Assembly: GCF_004138335.1 (NCBI RefSeq)
Contig: NZ_RYFW01000001.1
Coordinates: 1-64,000 of the forward strand
Direction of reading: 5' to 3'
Origin: Peristeroidobacter agariperforans
GTDB taxonomy: Bacteria; Pseudomonadota; Gammaproteobacteria; Steroidobacterales; Steroidobacteraceae
DNA: 64,000 nt
Part shown: piece after piece, positions 34,394 to 43,835 of the stretch
Layout: each line of letters opens with the position of its first letter
Position numbering within the stretch: the stretch's first letter is position 1
Program-made: the position numbers and the translations under genes
Notes under the pieces: model-generated
What the model was told of the DNA's origin: nothing
The model's input: only the letters and a program-made list of their open reading frames with translations
The model's database searches: none

Positions 34394-35278
34394 ATGAGGC
34401 GTGCATCCGAATCATTCATCGCCGTCGATTGGGGTACCACCAATCGACGCGCCTATCTCATCGAGAACGGTGCAGTCACCAGGACTCATCGTCGGCAGGA
34501 AGGCGTGTCCATATCGTCGCGTACCACGTATGCCGGCCAGGTGGCGGCCATTCGCGACGAACTCGGAAATCATCCGATGCTTCTGGCCGGCATGATCGGT
34601 TCGAACATCGGTTGGCACCAAGCAGGGTATGCACAGTGCCCCGCGGATATCGCGAGCATTTCGTCACAGCTCCTGCACGTCGATTCGCAGACTGCAATCG
34701 TCCCGGGCGTGGCAACGAACCTTCACGGCCACGTCGACGTCATGCGCGGCGAGGAAGTCCAGCTGCTTGGCGCGCCGGCCGCTGGCCTGACACCGGATAG
34801 CGGGCTGTTCTGTCAGCCCGGCACCCACAGCAAGTGGGCCAAAATCCAAGCCGGTCGCATCGTGGACTTCAGCACGTCGATGACAGGGGAGTTGTTCGCG
34901 CTGCTTCGAACGCATAGCCTGCTCGCTGCGCATTTGAAGAGCCCGACGCACGCGGATGATGGCTTTCATTGCGGACTCAAGCGCGCGGAGCGCATGGACC
35001 TGACCTGCGCGCTATTCGAGATTCGCGCCGCGGCCGCGGTCCGCAAGGATGATCGAGATGGCGACGCAAGCTCTTATGCAAGCGGACTGTTGATCGGCAG
35101 CGAAGTCTCCGTTTGCCTGCGAGGCGCGGCCGACCGCCGCGTCTACCTCCTCAGCGACCAGACGCTCGCGCCCCTGTATGCGGCGGCCCTGGAACATCAC
35201 GGCCGGGAAGTCGTGCACATCGACAGCCAACACGCCTTCGTGGCGGGAAGTCTGGCAATTTACGAACAATGGCAATGA
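34394..35278 (+). CDS. dgoK: 2-keto-3-deoxygalactonate kinase
   Basis: 294 residues, the usual DgoK length. The actin-fold phosphate motif IAVDWGTTNRRAYLIENG opens the protein, and MIGSNIGWHQAGY, LFCQPGTHSKWAKI and STSMTGELFALLR are typical DgoK segments. It phosphorylates 2-keto-3-deoxygalactonate on O6. The ATGA overlap with the aldolase gene couples the two. It serves the galactose branch directly; it could also take the anhydrogalactose-derived acid if the C5 inversion is not used. Confidence 0.93.
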   Translation: MRRASESFIAVDWGTTNRRAYLIENGAVTRTHRRQEGVSISSRTTYAGQVAAIRDELGNHPMLLAGMIGSNIGWHQAGYAQCPADIASISSQLLHVDSQTAIVPGVATNLHGHVDVMRGEEVQLLGAPAAGLTPDSGLFCQPGTHSKWAKIQAGRIVDFSTSMTGELFALLRTHSLLAAHLKSPTHADDGFHCGLKRAERMDLTCALFEIRAAAAVRKDDRDGDASSYASGLLIGSEVSVCLRGAADRRVYLLSDQTLAPLYAAALEHHGREVVHIDSQHAFVAGSLAIYEQWQ

Positions 35279-35910
35279 AAGCTTCGATCGAATTCAACGC
35301 GGCACTCGCTCAATGTCCCCTGATCGCCATTCTCCGCGGCATCACGCCCGAGGAAGCCGAAGTCATAGGCGATACGCTATGGCAATGTGGCCTGAGGATC
35401 ATCGAAGTCCCTCTCAACTCCCCGCGCCCGCTGGAAAGCATCGAACGAATCGCACGCCGACTCGAAGGCAGAGCCGTTGTTGGCGCGGGGACGGTGACGA
35501 GCGTCGCGCAGATCGAGGCAGTCGCCGCCGCCGGCGGATCGTTGATTGTCTCGCCGCACCTGGACCTTAGAATCGTGCAGGCGTGCGCTGCGCAGCGCAT
35601 CCTTTGCGTACCGGGTGTGAGCACGCCTTCGGAATGTTTCCTCGCCATCGAAGCCGGTGTGCACGCGCTGAAGCTGTTCCCTGCCGAAGCAAGCAGTCCA
35701 GCCGCATTGAAATCCCTGCGCGCGGTCCTTCCTCGCGACACCCGCGTACTGCCTGTCGGAGGAATCACGCCCGAGACCATGGCAACTTGGCTCGCGGCAG
35801 GCGCGGATGGCTTCGGCATTGGATCTGCACTCTTCCGCCCCGGCCTGACAGCAGCCGAAGTAGCGACTCGAGCGGACGCTTTCGTCTCCCACCTGAAAGC
35901 CCACCCCTGA
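35275..35910 (+). CDS. dgoA: 2-keto-3-deoxy-6-phosphogalactonate aldolase
   Basis: 211 residues from the ATG overlapping the kinase stop; another ATG six bases earlier (35269) is possible. PLIAILRGITPEEA, IIEVPLNSPRP, VGAGTVTSVAQ and the Schiff-base Lys in HALKLFPAEASSP identify the KDPG/KDPGal class I aldolase family, and PLNSP points to the DgoA branch. It yields pyruvate and glyceraldehyde 3-phosphate. Last gene of the plus-strand operon; a perfect 7-bp hairpin spans its stop codon. Confidence 0.93.
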   Translation: MKASIEFNAALAQCPLIAILRGITPEEAEVIGDTLWQCGLRIIEVPLNSPRPLESIERIARRLEGRAVVGAGTVTSVAQIEAVAAAGGSLIVSPHLDLRIVQACAAQRILCVPGVSTPSECFLAIEAGVHALKLFPAEASSPAALKSLRAVLPRDTRVLPVGGITPETMATWLAAGADGFGIGSALFRPGLTAAEVATRADAFVSHLKAHP

Positions 35911-35927
35911 GACGAATGCGCTCAGGG
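35905..35927. terminator. Hairpin between convergent dgoA and SapC-like genes
   Basis: CCCTGAG (35905-35911) and CTCAGGG (35921-35927) form a 7-bp stem with a 9-base loop in the 17-base gap between two converging genes. There is no T-run, so it may be a bidirectional stall or an mRNA end-protecting stem rather than a strong intrinsic terminator. Confidence 0.5.
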
Positions 35928-36656
35928 TCAAGTCCGCTGCGTTTTCATTTCGATCAGCTTTCTGATGTGGCCCAGCGACGCCAGCAACAGATAGCTCGCC
36001 TGCAGATAGCCCAGCGTATGCAGGCGTTGCAACGTGTCCGGCGGGAGGGTTTGGAGACGGTCGCTATTGATGCCATAAGCCCCCGCATAGCTGCGCCGTG
36101 TGCCGGTGGTCAGCGCGACATCCAGGCGCAAGGGTTCGATCAAATCGTAACCGGCCAGGACGCCGATGAAGGATTGGGTGGACCGGGCGCCGGCAGTCAG
36201 CCGTTCCAACAGCGACCGCGCGCTCAGCAGATACTCTGTTTCCCTTCCGTCTTCGGTATATAGCCGCTCCCCCTCGCTCATCTGCACGCGACTGTTGTTC
36301 AGATCAATCGCAATCCGCGGCGGGCAGCCGAGGTCGCCTTCGGCTCCGGGCGTTCTGATAGTCACAAAAGGCTGCCGACGAAAATGCAGCGGCAAGTAAC
36401 GCGCCTGCCAGGCGCCTCGGTGCAGATACAGATTCTCGCCCTCCTCGAAACCGAGCAACGCATACAAGCCGAAGCGGCCGGTATCCGCATCCTTCATCAG
36501 GCAGACCGGATACTCGAGGACCAGGTGAACCAACTCATCGGCGATCACTGGCGCATAGTGCGTGGTAGCGCCGGCCACCGCGCCGCACGCTGCAACCCGC
36601 AAGTCACGATGCAGAGTGTTGTCGAGCGGGGCGTGTTGCGCAGATTGAGGATTCAC
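35928..36656 (-). CDS. SapC-family protein
   Basis: 242 residues, full SapC-like length: FVTIRTPGAEGDLGCPPRIA, IDLNNSRVQMSEGERLY, then GLYALLGFEEGENLY. The family is named after a Campylobacter S-layer export protein. In Gammaproteobacteria and Caulobacterales it occurs beside halogenase-like flavoproteins and TonB receptors in polysaccharide loci. Its biochemical role is unknown. It begins 9 bases after the halogenase stop codon and closes the TBDR-halogenase-SapC operon. Confidence 0.88.
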   Translation of the reverse strand: MNPQSAQHAPLDNTLHRDLRVAACGAVAGATTHYAPVIADELVHLVLEYPVCLMKDADTGRFGLYALLGFEEGENLYLHRGAWQARYLPLHFRRQPFVTIRTPGAEGDLGCPPRIAIDLNNSRVQMSEGERLYTEDGRETEYLLSARSLLERLTAGARSTQSFIGVLAGYDLIEPLRLDVALTTGTRRSYAGAYGINSDRLQTLPPDTLQRLHTLGYLQASYLLLASLGHIRKLIEMKTQRT

Positions 36657-36665
36657 GAGTTACGC

Positions 36666-38210
36666 CTAGACGGACTGCAGTCCGTAACGCCGGATCTTGT
36701 CGAGCAGCGCGCGATTGGCCGGCATACGGGCCAGAAGTTGTCGGGTCAATGCCTCGTTCCGCTGGAAGAGCTCGTCGGTAGTCGGACTGTGCCGAGGCGG
36801 CCGCGCACGGCGCTCGCACTGCGCATCGAAGCCCATGCCGTAGAGCACATACTGGTAGCTGGCAGCAGGAAATACCTCGATTGCGTGCTCGAGATCATCC
36901 ACCCAGGGATCGTGATAGCGCCACAAGGTCAGCAGTTCCTTCAGGCTGCCGGGCACGGACTCGGCCGCACGGTTGTCCAGCCAGAAGCTGTTGTCCGAGC
37001 GCTGGCTCAACACGTAGTGCAGCTTCAGGAAGTCGATGATGCGATCCCAGCGATACAGGAAGGCCGCATTGAACCGCCGGGACAGCACGTCCATGGACTC
37101 GCGCGTGTTTGGAAACTTGTCCGCGATCGCGGCGGCTGCGATTTCGATCAACAAAATTGCGGAAGCTTCCAGGGGCTCGAGAAACCCGGCAGATAGACCC
37201 ACCGCGACACAGTTTCGCTCCCAGAATCTGGTCCGATGACCCGGTTCGATGCCGATCTTGCGCACCGACAGCTCTTCGCATCGAGGTACTGCGGGCCGCA
37301 AGTAGTCGTACAACCGGCGGCGGGCCCGCTCCTCACTCGTGTGCGCGCTCGAGTAGACATGACCGACTCCCCGCCGCGACCACAAACCGATGTCCCAGAT
37401 CCAGCCGGCTTCCTGCGCCGTTGAAATCGTGTGTGAAGCGATCGGAGCCTGTTCGTCCTCGTAGGGCACCTGCACCGCCAGGGCGGTGTCGATGAACAGG
37501 ATGTCCTTGCACGATTTGAACGGCACGCCGAAATGCCGGCCCAGCAACAGCGACCTGAAGCCGGTGCAGTCCACGAAGAAGTCCGCGCCGATCTCGTCGC
37601 TGGAGAGCGTCGCGACCGAGCAGATGTCCCCGCTGGGAGTCGAGTTCACACCGACGACATCAGCCAGAACGTGCTTGACTCCGAGGCGCTCAACGCAGTG
37701 CTCCCTGAGAAAGTCCGCGAACAGCCCGGCATCCAGGTGATAAGCGTAGTTGAGAACGCCGTCGTACTCGGCAGTCGTTATTTGCTTGGGTGAGAGACCG
37801 GCTTCGCAGACGCGCTCCTGAGCGCAGACGCTCGCCGCGAATGACTGTCCGCGCGCGCCGCTTGCCCAATGCGGCCCGAGATTCACCTCGCTTCGACCCT
37901 CCGGCAGGACCAGCGGGTGATAATAGAAATCCTCCGGCACGTCCTTCGCCCAGCGTGAAAACCTGGCCCCTTGCTTGAGCGAGGCATTGCATCTGCGAAT
38001 GAAGTCCGTCTCGCGTATGCCCATCCGCTTCAGGCTTCGGCGCATCGTGGGCCAGGTGCCCTCTCCGACACCGATCGAGGCGACGGTGGGAGACTCGACC
38101 AGCGTCACCGTCACGCCGGACTCGCGAACGGCCGAAGCCAGGATGCCCGCCGTCAGCCAACCCGCTGTCCCGCCGCCGATGATCGCCACACTACGAGTCT
38201 GCTGTGCCAT
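36666..38210 (-). CDS. Tryptophan-halogenase-like flavoprotein of the TBDR/SapC cluster
   Basis: 514 residues. The FAD motif GGGTAGWLTAGILA starts at about residue 12 and the Lys of the halogenase active site is at position 79 (CNASLKQGARF), as in PrnA/RebH. The WxWxIP signature appears as GWIWDIGLWSRRG, with Pro replaced by Gly. FLEPLEASAI and YGLQSV match the family's end region. The association with a TonB receptor and SapC in a sugar locus argues against natural-product halogenation; modification of a cell-surface protein residue is a hypothesis. It lies about 100 bases after the receptor stop. Confidence 0.87.
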   Translation of the reverse strand: MAQQTRSVAIIGGGTAGWLTAGILASAVRESGVTVTLVESPTVASIGVGEGTWPTMRRSLKRMGIRETDFIRRCNASLKQGARFSRWAKDVPEDFYYHPLVLPEGRSEVNLGPHWASGARGQSFAASVCAQERVCEAGLSPKQITTAEYDGVLNYAYHLDAGLFADFLREHCVERLGVKHVLADVVGVNSTPSGDICSVATLSSDEIGADFFVDCTGFRSLLLGRHFGVPFKSCKDILFIDTALAVQVPYEDEQAPIASHTISTAQEAGWIWDIGLWSRRGVGHVYSSAHTSEERARRRLYDYLRPAVPRCEELSVRKIGIEPGHRTRFWERNCVAVGLSAGFLEPLEASAILLIEIAAAAIADKFPNTRESMDVLSRRFNAAFLYRWDRIIDFLKLHYVLSQRSDNSFWLDNRAAESVPGSLKELLTLWRYHDPWVDDLEHAIEVFPAASYQYVLYGMGFDAQCERRARPPRHSPTTDELFQRNEALTRQLLARMPANRALLDKIRRYGLQSV

Positions 38211-38310
38211 GGTCGAATCCCGACTGGTTGGTTGTGCTTTGAGTGATCCGGTGCGAGCCCGCCCAACGCCGGGCTCGCATCATCCTCGCCGGATCACCAG
38301 ATGTCGCGCA

Positions 38311-41067
38311 TCAGAACTTCATGCGCACACCGAAAGCGTAGCGCCGACCGTACTCCTCGTAGTCGACGAGCTGATTCTCGAAGCGGCCGTAGCGGTGCGT
38401 TGCCTCCTCGGTGAGATTCAGCGCATTGGCGAATACCGACATCCACGGAGTCACCTGGTAACTGGCACTGAGATCCACCTGTCCATACTCCGCCGTGAAT
38501 ACCGGCTCGGTACCTAGCGACAGCAGGAAATCGTCGCGCCAGTTGTATGCTGCGCGAATCTGAAAGCGCGAGTTCTCATAGAACAGGACGGCATTGGCCG
38601 AGTCCGCCAGACCTGTCAGCGCCAGCGACTGTTCGAAGCTGTAGCGGTTGAAGCCGACATTGCTGTTGACGAGGGTAGCATTGATGATGCCGCCGAAGCC
38701 GGAGTTGCCGAACATGTGCTGCAGGTTGAGCTCCCACCCGTCGACCTCCGCCGTCTTCAGATTGGCGTACGTCGAAATATCGAAGGTGATGGCGGGATCG
38801 CCGGGCTGATTCAAGCACGCGGGATTCGGCGTGGCCGATCCGTCCGGACAGCCGGGCCGAGGATTGATGCTGGGATTGGTCAACGGATTACCGTTCACGT
38901 CGTCGATGGTCTGACGTACCACGGTCGACCCGATGAAGTTCTCCACGTATTTCCGGAAGTAGCCGACCGAAGCATAGCTGCCCTTCGCGTAGTACCACTC
39001 CAGCGACAGATCGAAGTTGTCCGACTCGAGCGGCAGCAGCGCGGGATTGCCCTGCGATCCGATGAATGGGCCGTTGGGGCGTGCATTGATGGACAGCGAT
39101 GGAATGAGCCCACCGATGGAGGGCCGGGACAAAGTCCGGCTGTACGAGAAGCGCGCGACCAGGTCGTCGGTAGCCTCGATGCTGAAATCCGCATTCGGCA
39201 GTACGGACGTGTAGCCGCCTTCCAGCTCCTGGCGCTTGGGAACATCGTCGTACACGACTTGCAGTTCCGCCGCCTGCCGGTAGTTGAGGTTCGCGATGCT
39301 GTTCTGGACCGAATAGGAGGTGACATCGGTATCCTCCAGGCGCACCCCGACATTCACCTTCACCGGCCGCTGATTGAAGGTGGTGGCGAAGTCGGTGGCG
39401 ATATAACCCGCCATCGTGTCCTCCTCGACGCCGTTGACGGTGGGAGGATTGAGGTAGAACAGCCCGGCATCGCGCACGATATCCAGGAATCTCTCGGCAT
39501 CGTATTGCGGGATGAACGGGAAACTGCCGCCGCCGTAACCGCCGGGAATGAAGCTCAACCCGAGTCCCGACAGATCCAGATCGACGCCGGCGAAGTCGGG
39601 ATCGACGAAGGCGAATGTCTGAGTCAGATGAGTATCGATCTGATACTTGGTTGTTTCGACGCCGAACACCACGCGCTCGAGCGCGCCGCCGTCGGTGTTG
39701 TTCCATTGCGCCTGCAGCTGCACCTGGCGAATCTCATTTTCCATCTCGTAGCCGCGCTTCTGGAACAAATCCGCCACGATGTTATCGGAATTGTAGGCGC
39801 CGCCAGGCAGCGTCGAGTCGTCCACGATCACCTCTGGCAGGCGACCGTCGAAGTTGGCGCCGATCAGCCGCACGCTACCCGCGGGATTCTTCAGATTGGC
39901 GATGGTCTCCGATGTCTGGCCGTCCGGCTGCGAGTGAGAAGTCGACTGGTGCGCGTCGAGACTGAGGATCAGCGTATCGGTGGCCCGCCATTCCAGGTTC
40001 AACCCGATCGAATCGTTGTGCGTCTCGAACAAATAATTCCAAGCCCAGAAATTCAACTCGTCGTTTGGATTGGCGATTTCCACCATCGTGCCGTTGGCAT
40101 CGGTCCGTCCGCTGGGACGATCGAACCAGTAGCTCTGCCGGTTCATGTCGATGTCTTCCTTGATCCTCGACACGTTGTAGTCGACCGTCGCGGTCAACCC
40201 GTCGAAAGGCGCGAACTGCAGCACGGCCTGGCCGTTCTGCCGGGTGCGGTGATAATTCCAATCGTCGAGATCGATCGTGAACGGCGTCCAGTAGGTTCGA
40301 GTGGGATTGCGCGAAGTGTCGATGGCGCTCGTATCGGCGACTCCGTAGTTGCGCTGCCAGCCCTGCTGCGTGCCCAGGCGGTCCTTGTGGCTGTCACGCT
40401 CGGAATCGGAGCCTGACAACAAAACACCGAACCGGCCATCGGCGAACGTATGACTGATCAGGCCCGACAGTTCGGGCGTCACGTCATCCCCGGTCCGCAC
40501 GCTGCTATCGGAATTACCCTGGATGCTGAACGCTGTCGTGAATCCGTCGTAGTCGAACGGCCGCGGTGTTCTGATGTTGATCGTGGCGCCGATACCGCCG
40601 GAGGGAACGTCCGCCCTGCCGGTCTTATACACCTCCACCGCCGAGACGGACTCCGAGGCGAGCTCACGGAAGTTGAAGCTGCGCGAAATGCCGTCCGATT
40701 GCAGCGCGGAAGTATTGGGCATCTGACGGCCATTCAAGGTCACCAGGTTGAAGCTCGGGCCGAAGCCGCGCACGGTGACCTGATTGCCTTCGTTGTTGGA
40801 GCGATCGATCGACAGGCCGGTGACTCGCTGCAACGACTCGGCGAGGTTGGTGTCCGGAAACTTGCCGATATCCTCCGCGGTGATCGCGTCGACCACACCC
40901 GAAGATTCCCGCTTGAGCGCGGTGGCGGACTCCAGCGACGTCCTGATTCCGGTGACCACGACCTCTTCGAGCGCCGTGGTGGACTCCTGCGCAGTCGCTG
41001 CCTGCGCCATGGCCACCGAAACGGCAATGGCTACCTTTGTCGTACGGGCACGGTGCCTGTGAACCAT
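38311..41067 (-). CDS. TonB-dependent receptor, oligosaccharide uptake (second)
   Basis: 918 residues from the ATG at 41067, just after GGGGG. The signal peptide ends AATAQ. LEEVVVTGIRTSLESATALK is the TonB-box/plug entry, with AITAEDIGKFPDTNLAESLQ, VTVRGFGPSFNLVTLNGRQM and the GGIGATINIRT plug end. The barrel ends in FGVRMKF. It shares the sugar-type receptor architecture with the one at 16092-19598 but is clearly diverged. First gene of the TBDR-halogenase-SapC operon, with operator 4 about 70 bases upstream of the start. Confidence 0.92.
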   Translation of the reverse strand: MVHRHRARTTKVAIAVSVAMAQAATAQESTTALEEVVVTGIRTSLESATALKRESSGVVDAITAEDIGKFPDTNLAESLQRVTGLSIDRSNNEGNQVTVRGFGPSFNLVTLNGRQMPNTSALQSDGISRSFNFRELASESVSAVEVYKTGRADVPSGGIGATINIRTPRPFDYDGFTTAFSIQGNSDSSVRTGDDVTPELSGLISHTFADGRFGVLLSGSDSERDSHKDRLGTQQGWQRNYGVADTSAIDTSRNPTRTYWTPFTIDLDDWNYHRTRQNGQAVLQFAPFDGLTATVDYNVSRIKEDIDMNRQSYWFDRPSGRTDANGTMVEIANPNDELNFWAWNYLFETHNDSIGLNLEWRATDTLILSLDAHQSTSHSQPDGQTSETIANLKNPAGSVRLIGANFDGRLPEVIVDDSTLPGGAYNSDNIVADLFQKRGYEMENEIRQVQLQAQWNNTDGGALERVVFGVETTKYQIDTHLTQTFAFVDPDFAGVDLDLSGLGLSFIPGGYGGGSFPFIPQYDAERFLDIVRDAGLFYLNPPTVNGVEEDTMAGYIATDFATTFNQRPVKVNVGVRLEDTDVTSYSVQNSIANLNYRQAAELQVVYDDVPKRQELEGGYTSVLPNADFSIEATDDLVARFSYSRTLSRPSIGGLIPSLSINARPNGPFIGSQGNPALLPLESDNFDLSLEWYYAKGSYASVGYFRKYVENFIGSTVVRQTIDDVNGNPLTNPSINPRPGCPDGSATPNPACLNQPGDPAITFDISTYANLKTAEVDGWELNLQHMFGNSGFGGIINATLVNSNVGFNRYSFEQSLALTGLADSANAVLFYENSRFQIRAAYNWRDDFLLSLGTEPVFTAEYGQVDLSASYQVTPWMSVFANALNLTEEATHRYGRFENQLVDYEEYGRRYAFGVRMKF

Positions 41068-41137
41068 TTCGTTTTTCCCCCTAAAAACTGCTATCGATCT
41101 TGAGTACCAGCGGTTCATGGTACTCTGAGATGCACGA

Positions 41138-41154
41138 TTGTCAACATTCGACAA
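41138..41154. promoter_or_regulatory. Putative GntR operator 4 (divergent TBDR2 / epimerase promoter)
   Basis: TTGTCAACATTCGACAA is the best match to the shared TTGTC-N7-GACAA palindrome. TCAACTATCTACAG follows it, similar to the flank of operator 3. It lies between two divergent genes and can control both. Confidence 0.68.
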
Positions 41155-41216
41155 TCAACTATCTACAGTATCGACCGCCGTCGCCGTGCGGCGCCCTTCT
41201 TCTACGATTGTGGCAA

Positions 41217-42260
41217 ATGCATCATGTCGAACAGATGCGCTGGGGCCAGCTGGGCGCTCGCAGCGTGTATCAAATCGCCGTCACCAATGCCAACGGCCTC
41301 GTGCTGAAAATGACCAACTGCGGTGCGAGAATCACCGCGCTTCTGGTTCCTGACCGTGGCGGTGGTCTCGACGATGTGGTGCTCGGCTTCGACCACCTCG
41401 CTCAGTATCTGGAGTCGGATCCATATTTCGGCGCGACCATCGGCCGCGTCGCCAACAGAATTCGCTCCGCCCGATTCATGATCGATCGCAACATCTTTCT
41501 GCTCACGGCCAACGACGGCGAGCACGCGCTGCACGGCGGCGGCGAATTCGCCACCGCCGTCTGGGATGTGGACGTCGTCAAACAGGCGCGCGCAACCGAG
41601 CTGCGCTTCGCATATTGCTCGGCCGACGGCAGCCACGGCTTTCCCGGCAATCTGCGCTGTCACGTCACATACACATTGGGAGACGACAACGCGATTGGCA
41701 TACGCTTCGAGGCCGAGACGGATCGCGCCACCCATGTGAATATGACGCATCACGGTTATTTCAATCTCAATGGTGGACGCTCGCCGATCTACGATCACCG
41801 CGTCCGCATCGACGCGCGCCGCTACCTGAAACTGGATGGCGCAGGCGCTGCAACGGGTGAAATCGGCCGCTTACGAGGCGCGCCGTGGGATCTGTCTCGC
41901 TCGACGAGACTGGGCGACTGCATCCATCGAATTCCCCTGCGTGGCTATCATCACAACTACATCTTCAGTCGAACGGCGCGTGCACTCCGGCACGTCGCCG
42001 AGGTGATCGAGCCGGACTCCGGGCGAATCCTCGACGTGGCCACGACGCAGCCGGGCATCGTGTTTTACGCCGCGAACGGTTTCACGGGAGAGCTTGTCGG
42101 CAAGGGCGGAACGATCTATTCGCGGCATGCCGGCCTGTGTCTGGAGACGCAGCACCACACCGATGCCTGCAACTTTGCGCAGTTCCCGAGCACGCTCCTG
42201 CGACCGGGCGAGCGCTACTGCGAGCACGTGCGATATTCTTTTCGGTTGCTGCCCGCATGA
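41217..42260 (+). CDS. Aldose 1-epimerase (galactose mutarotase)
   Basis: 347 residues from the ATG at 41217; 41235 is an alternative, and the longer open frame from 41100 would run through the operator. NCGARITALLVPDRGG, FGATIGRVANRIRSARF, NDGEHALHGGG, HVNMTHHGYFNLNGG (catalytic His) and LCLETQHHTDACNF with the catalytic Glu match GalM. It interconverts alpha and beta galactose and so feeds galactose dehydrogenase. Transcribed divergently from the second receptor, sharing operator 4. Confidence 0.9.
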   Translation: MHHVEQMRWGQLGARSVYQIAVTNANGLVLKMTNCGARITALLVPDRGGGLDDVVLGFDHLAQYLESDPYFGATIGRVANRIRSARFMIDRNIFLLTANDGEHALHGGGEFATAVWDVDVVKQARATELRFAYCSADGSHGFPGNLRCHVTYTLGDDNAIGIRFEAETDRATHVNMTHHGYFNLNGGRSPIYDHRVRIDARRYLKLDGAGAATGEIGRLRGAPWDLSRSTRLGDCIHRIPLRGYHHNYIFSRTARALRHVAEVIEPDSGRILDVATTQPGIVFYAANGFTGELVGKGGTIYSRHAGLCLETQHHTDACNFAQFPSTLLRPGERYCEHVRYSFRLLPA

Positions 42261-42277
42261 ATGCGGACGTTGTGTGG

Positions 42278-43000
42278 TCAATAGGTCGCGCGGCCTCCGG
42301 ATAGATCGAAGACCGCTCCCGTCGTAAACGAGTTCTCGGTGGACGCCAGCCAGGCGACCATCGAGGCCACTTCGCTCACCTCGAGGAAGCGGCCGCGCGG
42401 TATCTTGGACAACATGAAGGTGATGAAGTCTTCGCTCACCGCGTCGAATATTTTCGTCTTGGCCGCCGCCGGAGTGATGCAATTCACCGCGATGGGCTCG
42501 GCGGCAAGTTCCTTCCCCAGCGATTTGGTGAGTGCAATGACCGCAGCCTTGGAGGCGCTGTAAGCGGCGGCCTTCGGGTTGCCTTCCTTGCCGGCGATGG
42601 ATGCTATGTTGACGATGCGGCCGTACCGGTGCCGCAACATCGCCGGCACCACCGCTCGACAGCAAAGGAACGTGCCATCGAGGTTCACGCGCTGCACCCG
42701 CTGCCAGTCAAAGAGAGAATATTCCCAGGTATTGGCCGTCGGTCCGGCGATTCCCGCGCTGTTCACCAGAATGTCGACTCGGCCATGCCGCTCCATCGTC
42801 AAGCGCATGGCGCTGCCGACGCTCGACTCGTCGGCTACATCGGTGGTCAGGAACTCGCCGAGCTGATGCTCGGCACGCTCGAGATCCCAGATGACGACCG
42901 TCGCACCGGACGCGATGAAATTCTGCGCAATCGCCGCGCCGATGCCGGATGCCCCGCCGGTCACGACCGCGATCCGCCCTTCCAGATCGATCCTGTTCAT
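42278..43000 (-). CDS. SDR dehydrogenase, candidate 2-keto-3-deoxy-sugar-acid 4-dehydrogenase
   Basis: 240 residues from the ATG at 43000, which overlaps the FAH-family stop (ATGA). VVTGGASGIGAAIAQNF, VNSAGIAG, the Ser of IVNIASIAG and YSASKAAV are the SDR motifs, and the end is FDLSGGRATY. Acidic DLERAEHQ after the second strand suggests NAD. Being coupled to an FAH-family hydrolase is typical of the L-fucose/L-rhamnose diketo route, where this SDR oxidises C4. Last gene of the kinase-enolase-FAH-SDR operon. Confidence 0.8.
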   Translation of the reverse strand: MNRIDLEGRIAVVTGGASGIGAAIAQNFIASGATVVIWDLERAEHQLGEFLTTDVADESSVGSAMRLTMERHGRVDILVNSAGIAGPTANTWEYSLFDWQRVQRVNLDGTFLCCRAVVPAMLRHRYGRIVNIASIAGKEGNPKAAAYSASKAAVIALTKSLGKELAAEPIAVNCITPAAAKTKIFDAVSEDFITFMLSKIPRGRFLEVSEVASMVAWLASTENSFTTGAVFDLSGGRATY

Positions 43001-43833
43001 GCGCTCTCCACTCGCTGCTTCTGCTTGCCCAGCAGCTCGATGCCCAGCGTCACCACATCGCCGCTGCGGAGGAATTGAGGCGGCTTCATGCCTGCTCCGA
43101 CGCCCGGTGGCGTGCCGGTACAGATGAGATCGCCGGGCTCCAGGCGCGCGAACTGACTCAGATAACTGACCAGCTTGGCGACCGGGAAAATCATCGATGA
43201 GGTGCTGCCACGCTGCTTTGGCACCGCGTTGACATCGAGCCACAGCTGCAGCGACTGCAAGTCGGGAATTTCATCCCCCGTCACAAGCCACGGGCCGAGG
43301 GGACAGAAGTTGGGATGACTCTTGCCTTTCATCCACTGCCCGCCCCGCTCGAGCTGCCAGGCGCGCTCGGACACGTCGTTGACCACGGTATATCCGAAGA
43401 CGTGCTCCAGCGCTTGCGCCTCGGTCACTCGAAAGGCGCGCCGGCCGATGACGACCCCCAGCTCGACCTCCCAATCCAGCTTGGCCATCGCGGCTGTGAT
43501 CGGAATCGAATCGTTCGGTCCACAGACGGTACTGGCTGCCTTGCTGAAAACAACTGGCTCCGTCGGCACCGCCATGCCGGCCTCCTTCGCGTGGTCGACG
43601 TAGTTGAGCCCGATGCACCAGATCGTGCCGACTCTCGCCAGCACCGGACCTATTCGAGGAGTGCCCGTGACTTCCGGCTGTTCCTCCACCTGCCTCAATC
43701 GCGAAACGAGATCGTCACCGAGCGTGCTCGGGTCATAGTCGCTCACCAGGGACGACACGTCGCGGATCTTGCCGGAAGCATCCAGGACCGCGGGTTTCTC
43801 GCGACCCGCCTCGCCATAGCGCATCAGTTTCAT
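42997..43833 (-). CDS. Fumarylacetoacetate hydrolase-family enzyme (2,4-diketo-3-deoxy acid hydrolase type)
   Basis: 278 residues from the ATG at 43833. IWCIGLNYVDHAKEAGM, VVFSKAASTVCGPND, KLDWEVELGVVIGRRA (metal Glu residues), FGYTVVNDVSERAWQ and TGTPPGVGAGMKPP are the FAH-fold signatures. The best-fitting subgroup is 2,4-diketo-3-deoxy-L-fuconate or -rhamnonate hydrolase, which yields pyruvate and a hydroxy acid. It sits between the enolase paralogue (two-base gap) and the SDR (overlapping). Confidence 0.87.
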   Translation of the reverse strand: MKLMRYGEAGREKPAVLDASGKIRDVSSLVSDYDPSTLGDDLVSRLRQVEEQPEVTGTPRIGPVLARVGTIWCIGLNYVDHAKEAGMAVPTEPVVFSKAASTVCGPNDSIPITAAMAKLDWEVELGVVIGRRAFRVTEAQALEHVFGYTVVNDVSERAWQLERGGQWMKGKSHPNFCPLGPWLVTGDEIPDLQSLQLWLDVNAVPKQRGSTSSMIFPVAKLVSYLSQFARLEPGDLICTGTPPGVGAGMKPPQFLRSGDVVTLGIELLGKQKQRVESA

Positions 43834-43835
43834 CG

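Noticed and set aside
36666-38210. Halogenase of a natural-product cluster
   Set aside because: Neighbours are a TonB receptor, SapC and sugar genes; there are no PKS, NRPS or tryptophan-derived pathway genes.
38716-40416. Plus-strand ORF of 566 codons
   Set aside because: Antisense of the second TonB receptor; composition is typical of a shadow frame.
42253-42266. Hairpin CCGCATGAATGCGG between convergent genes as terminator
   Set aside because: Stem of only six with a two-base loop and no T-run; too weak to list.
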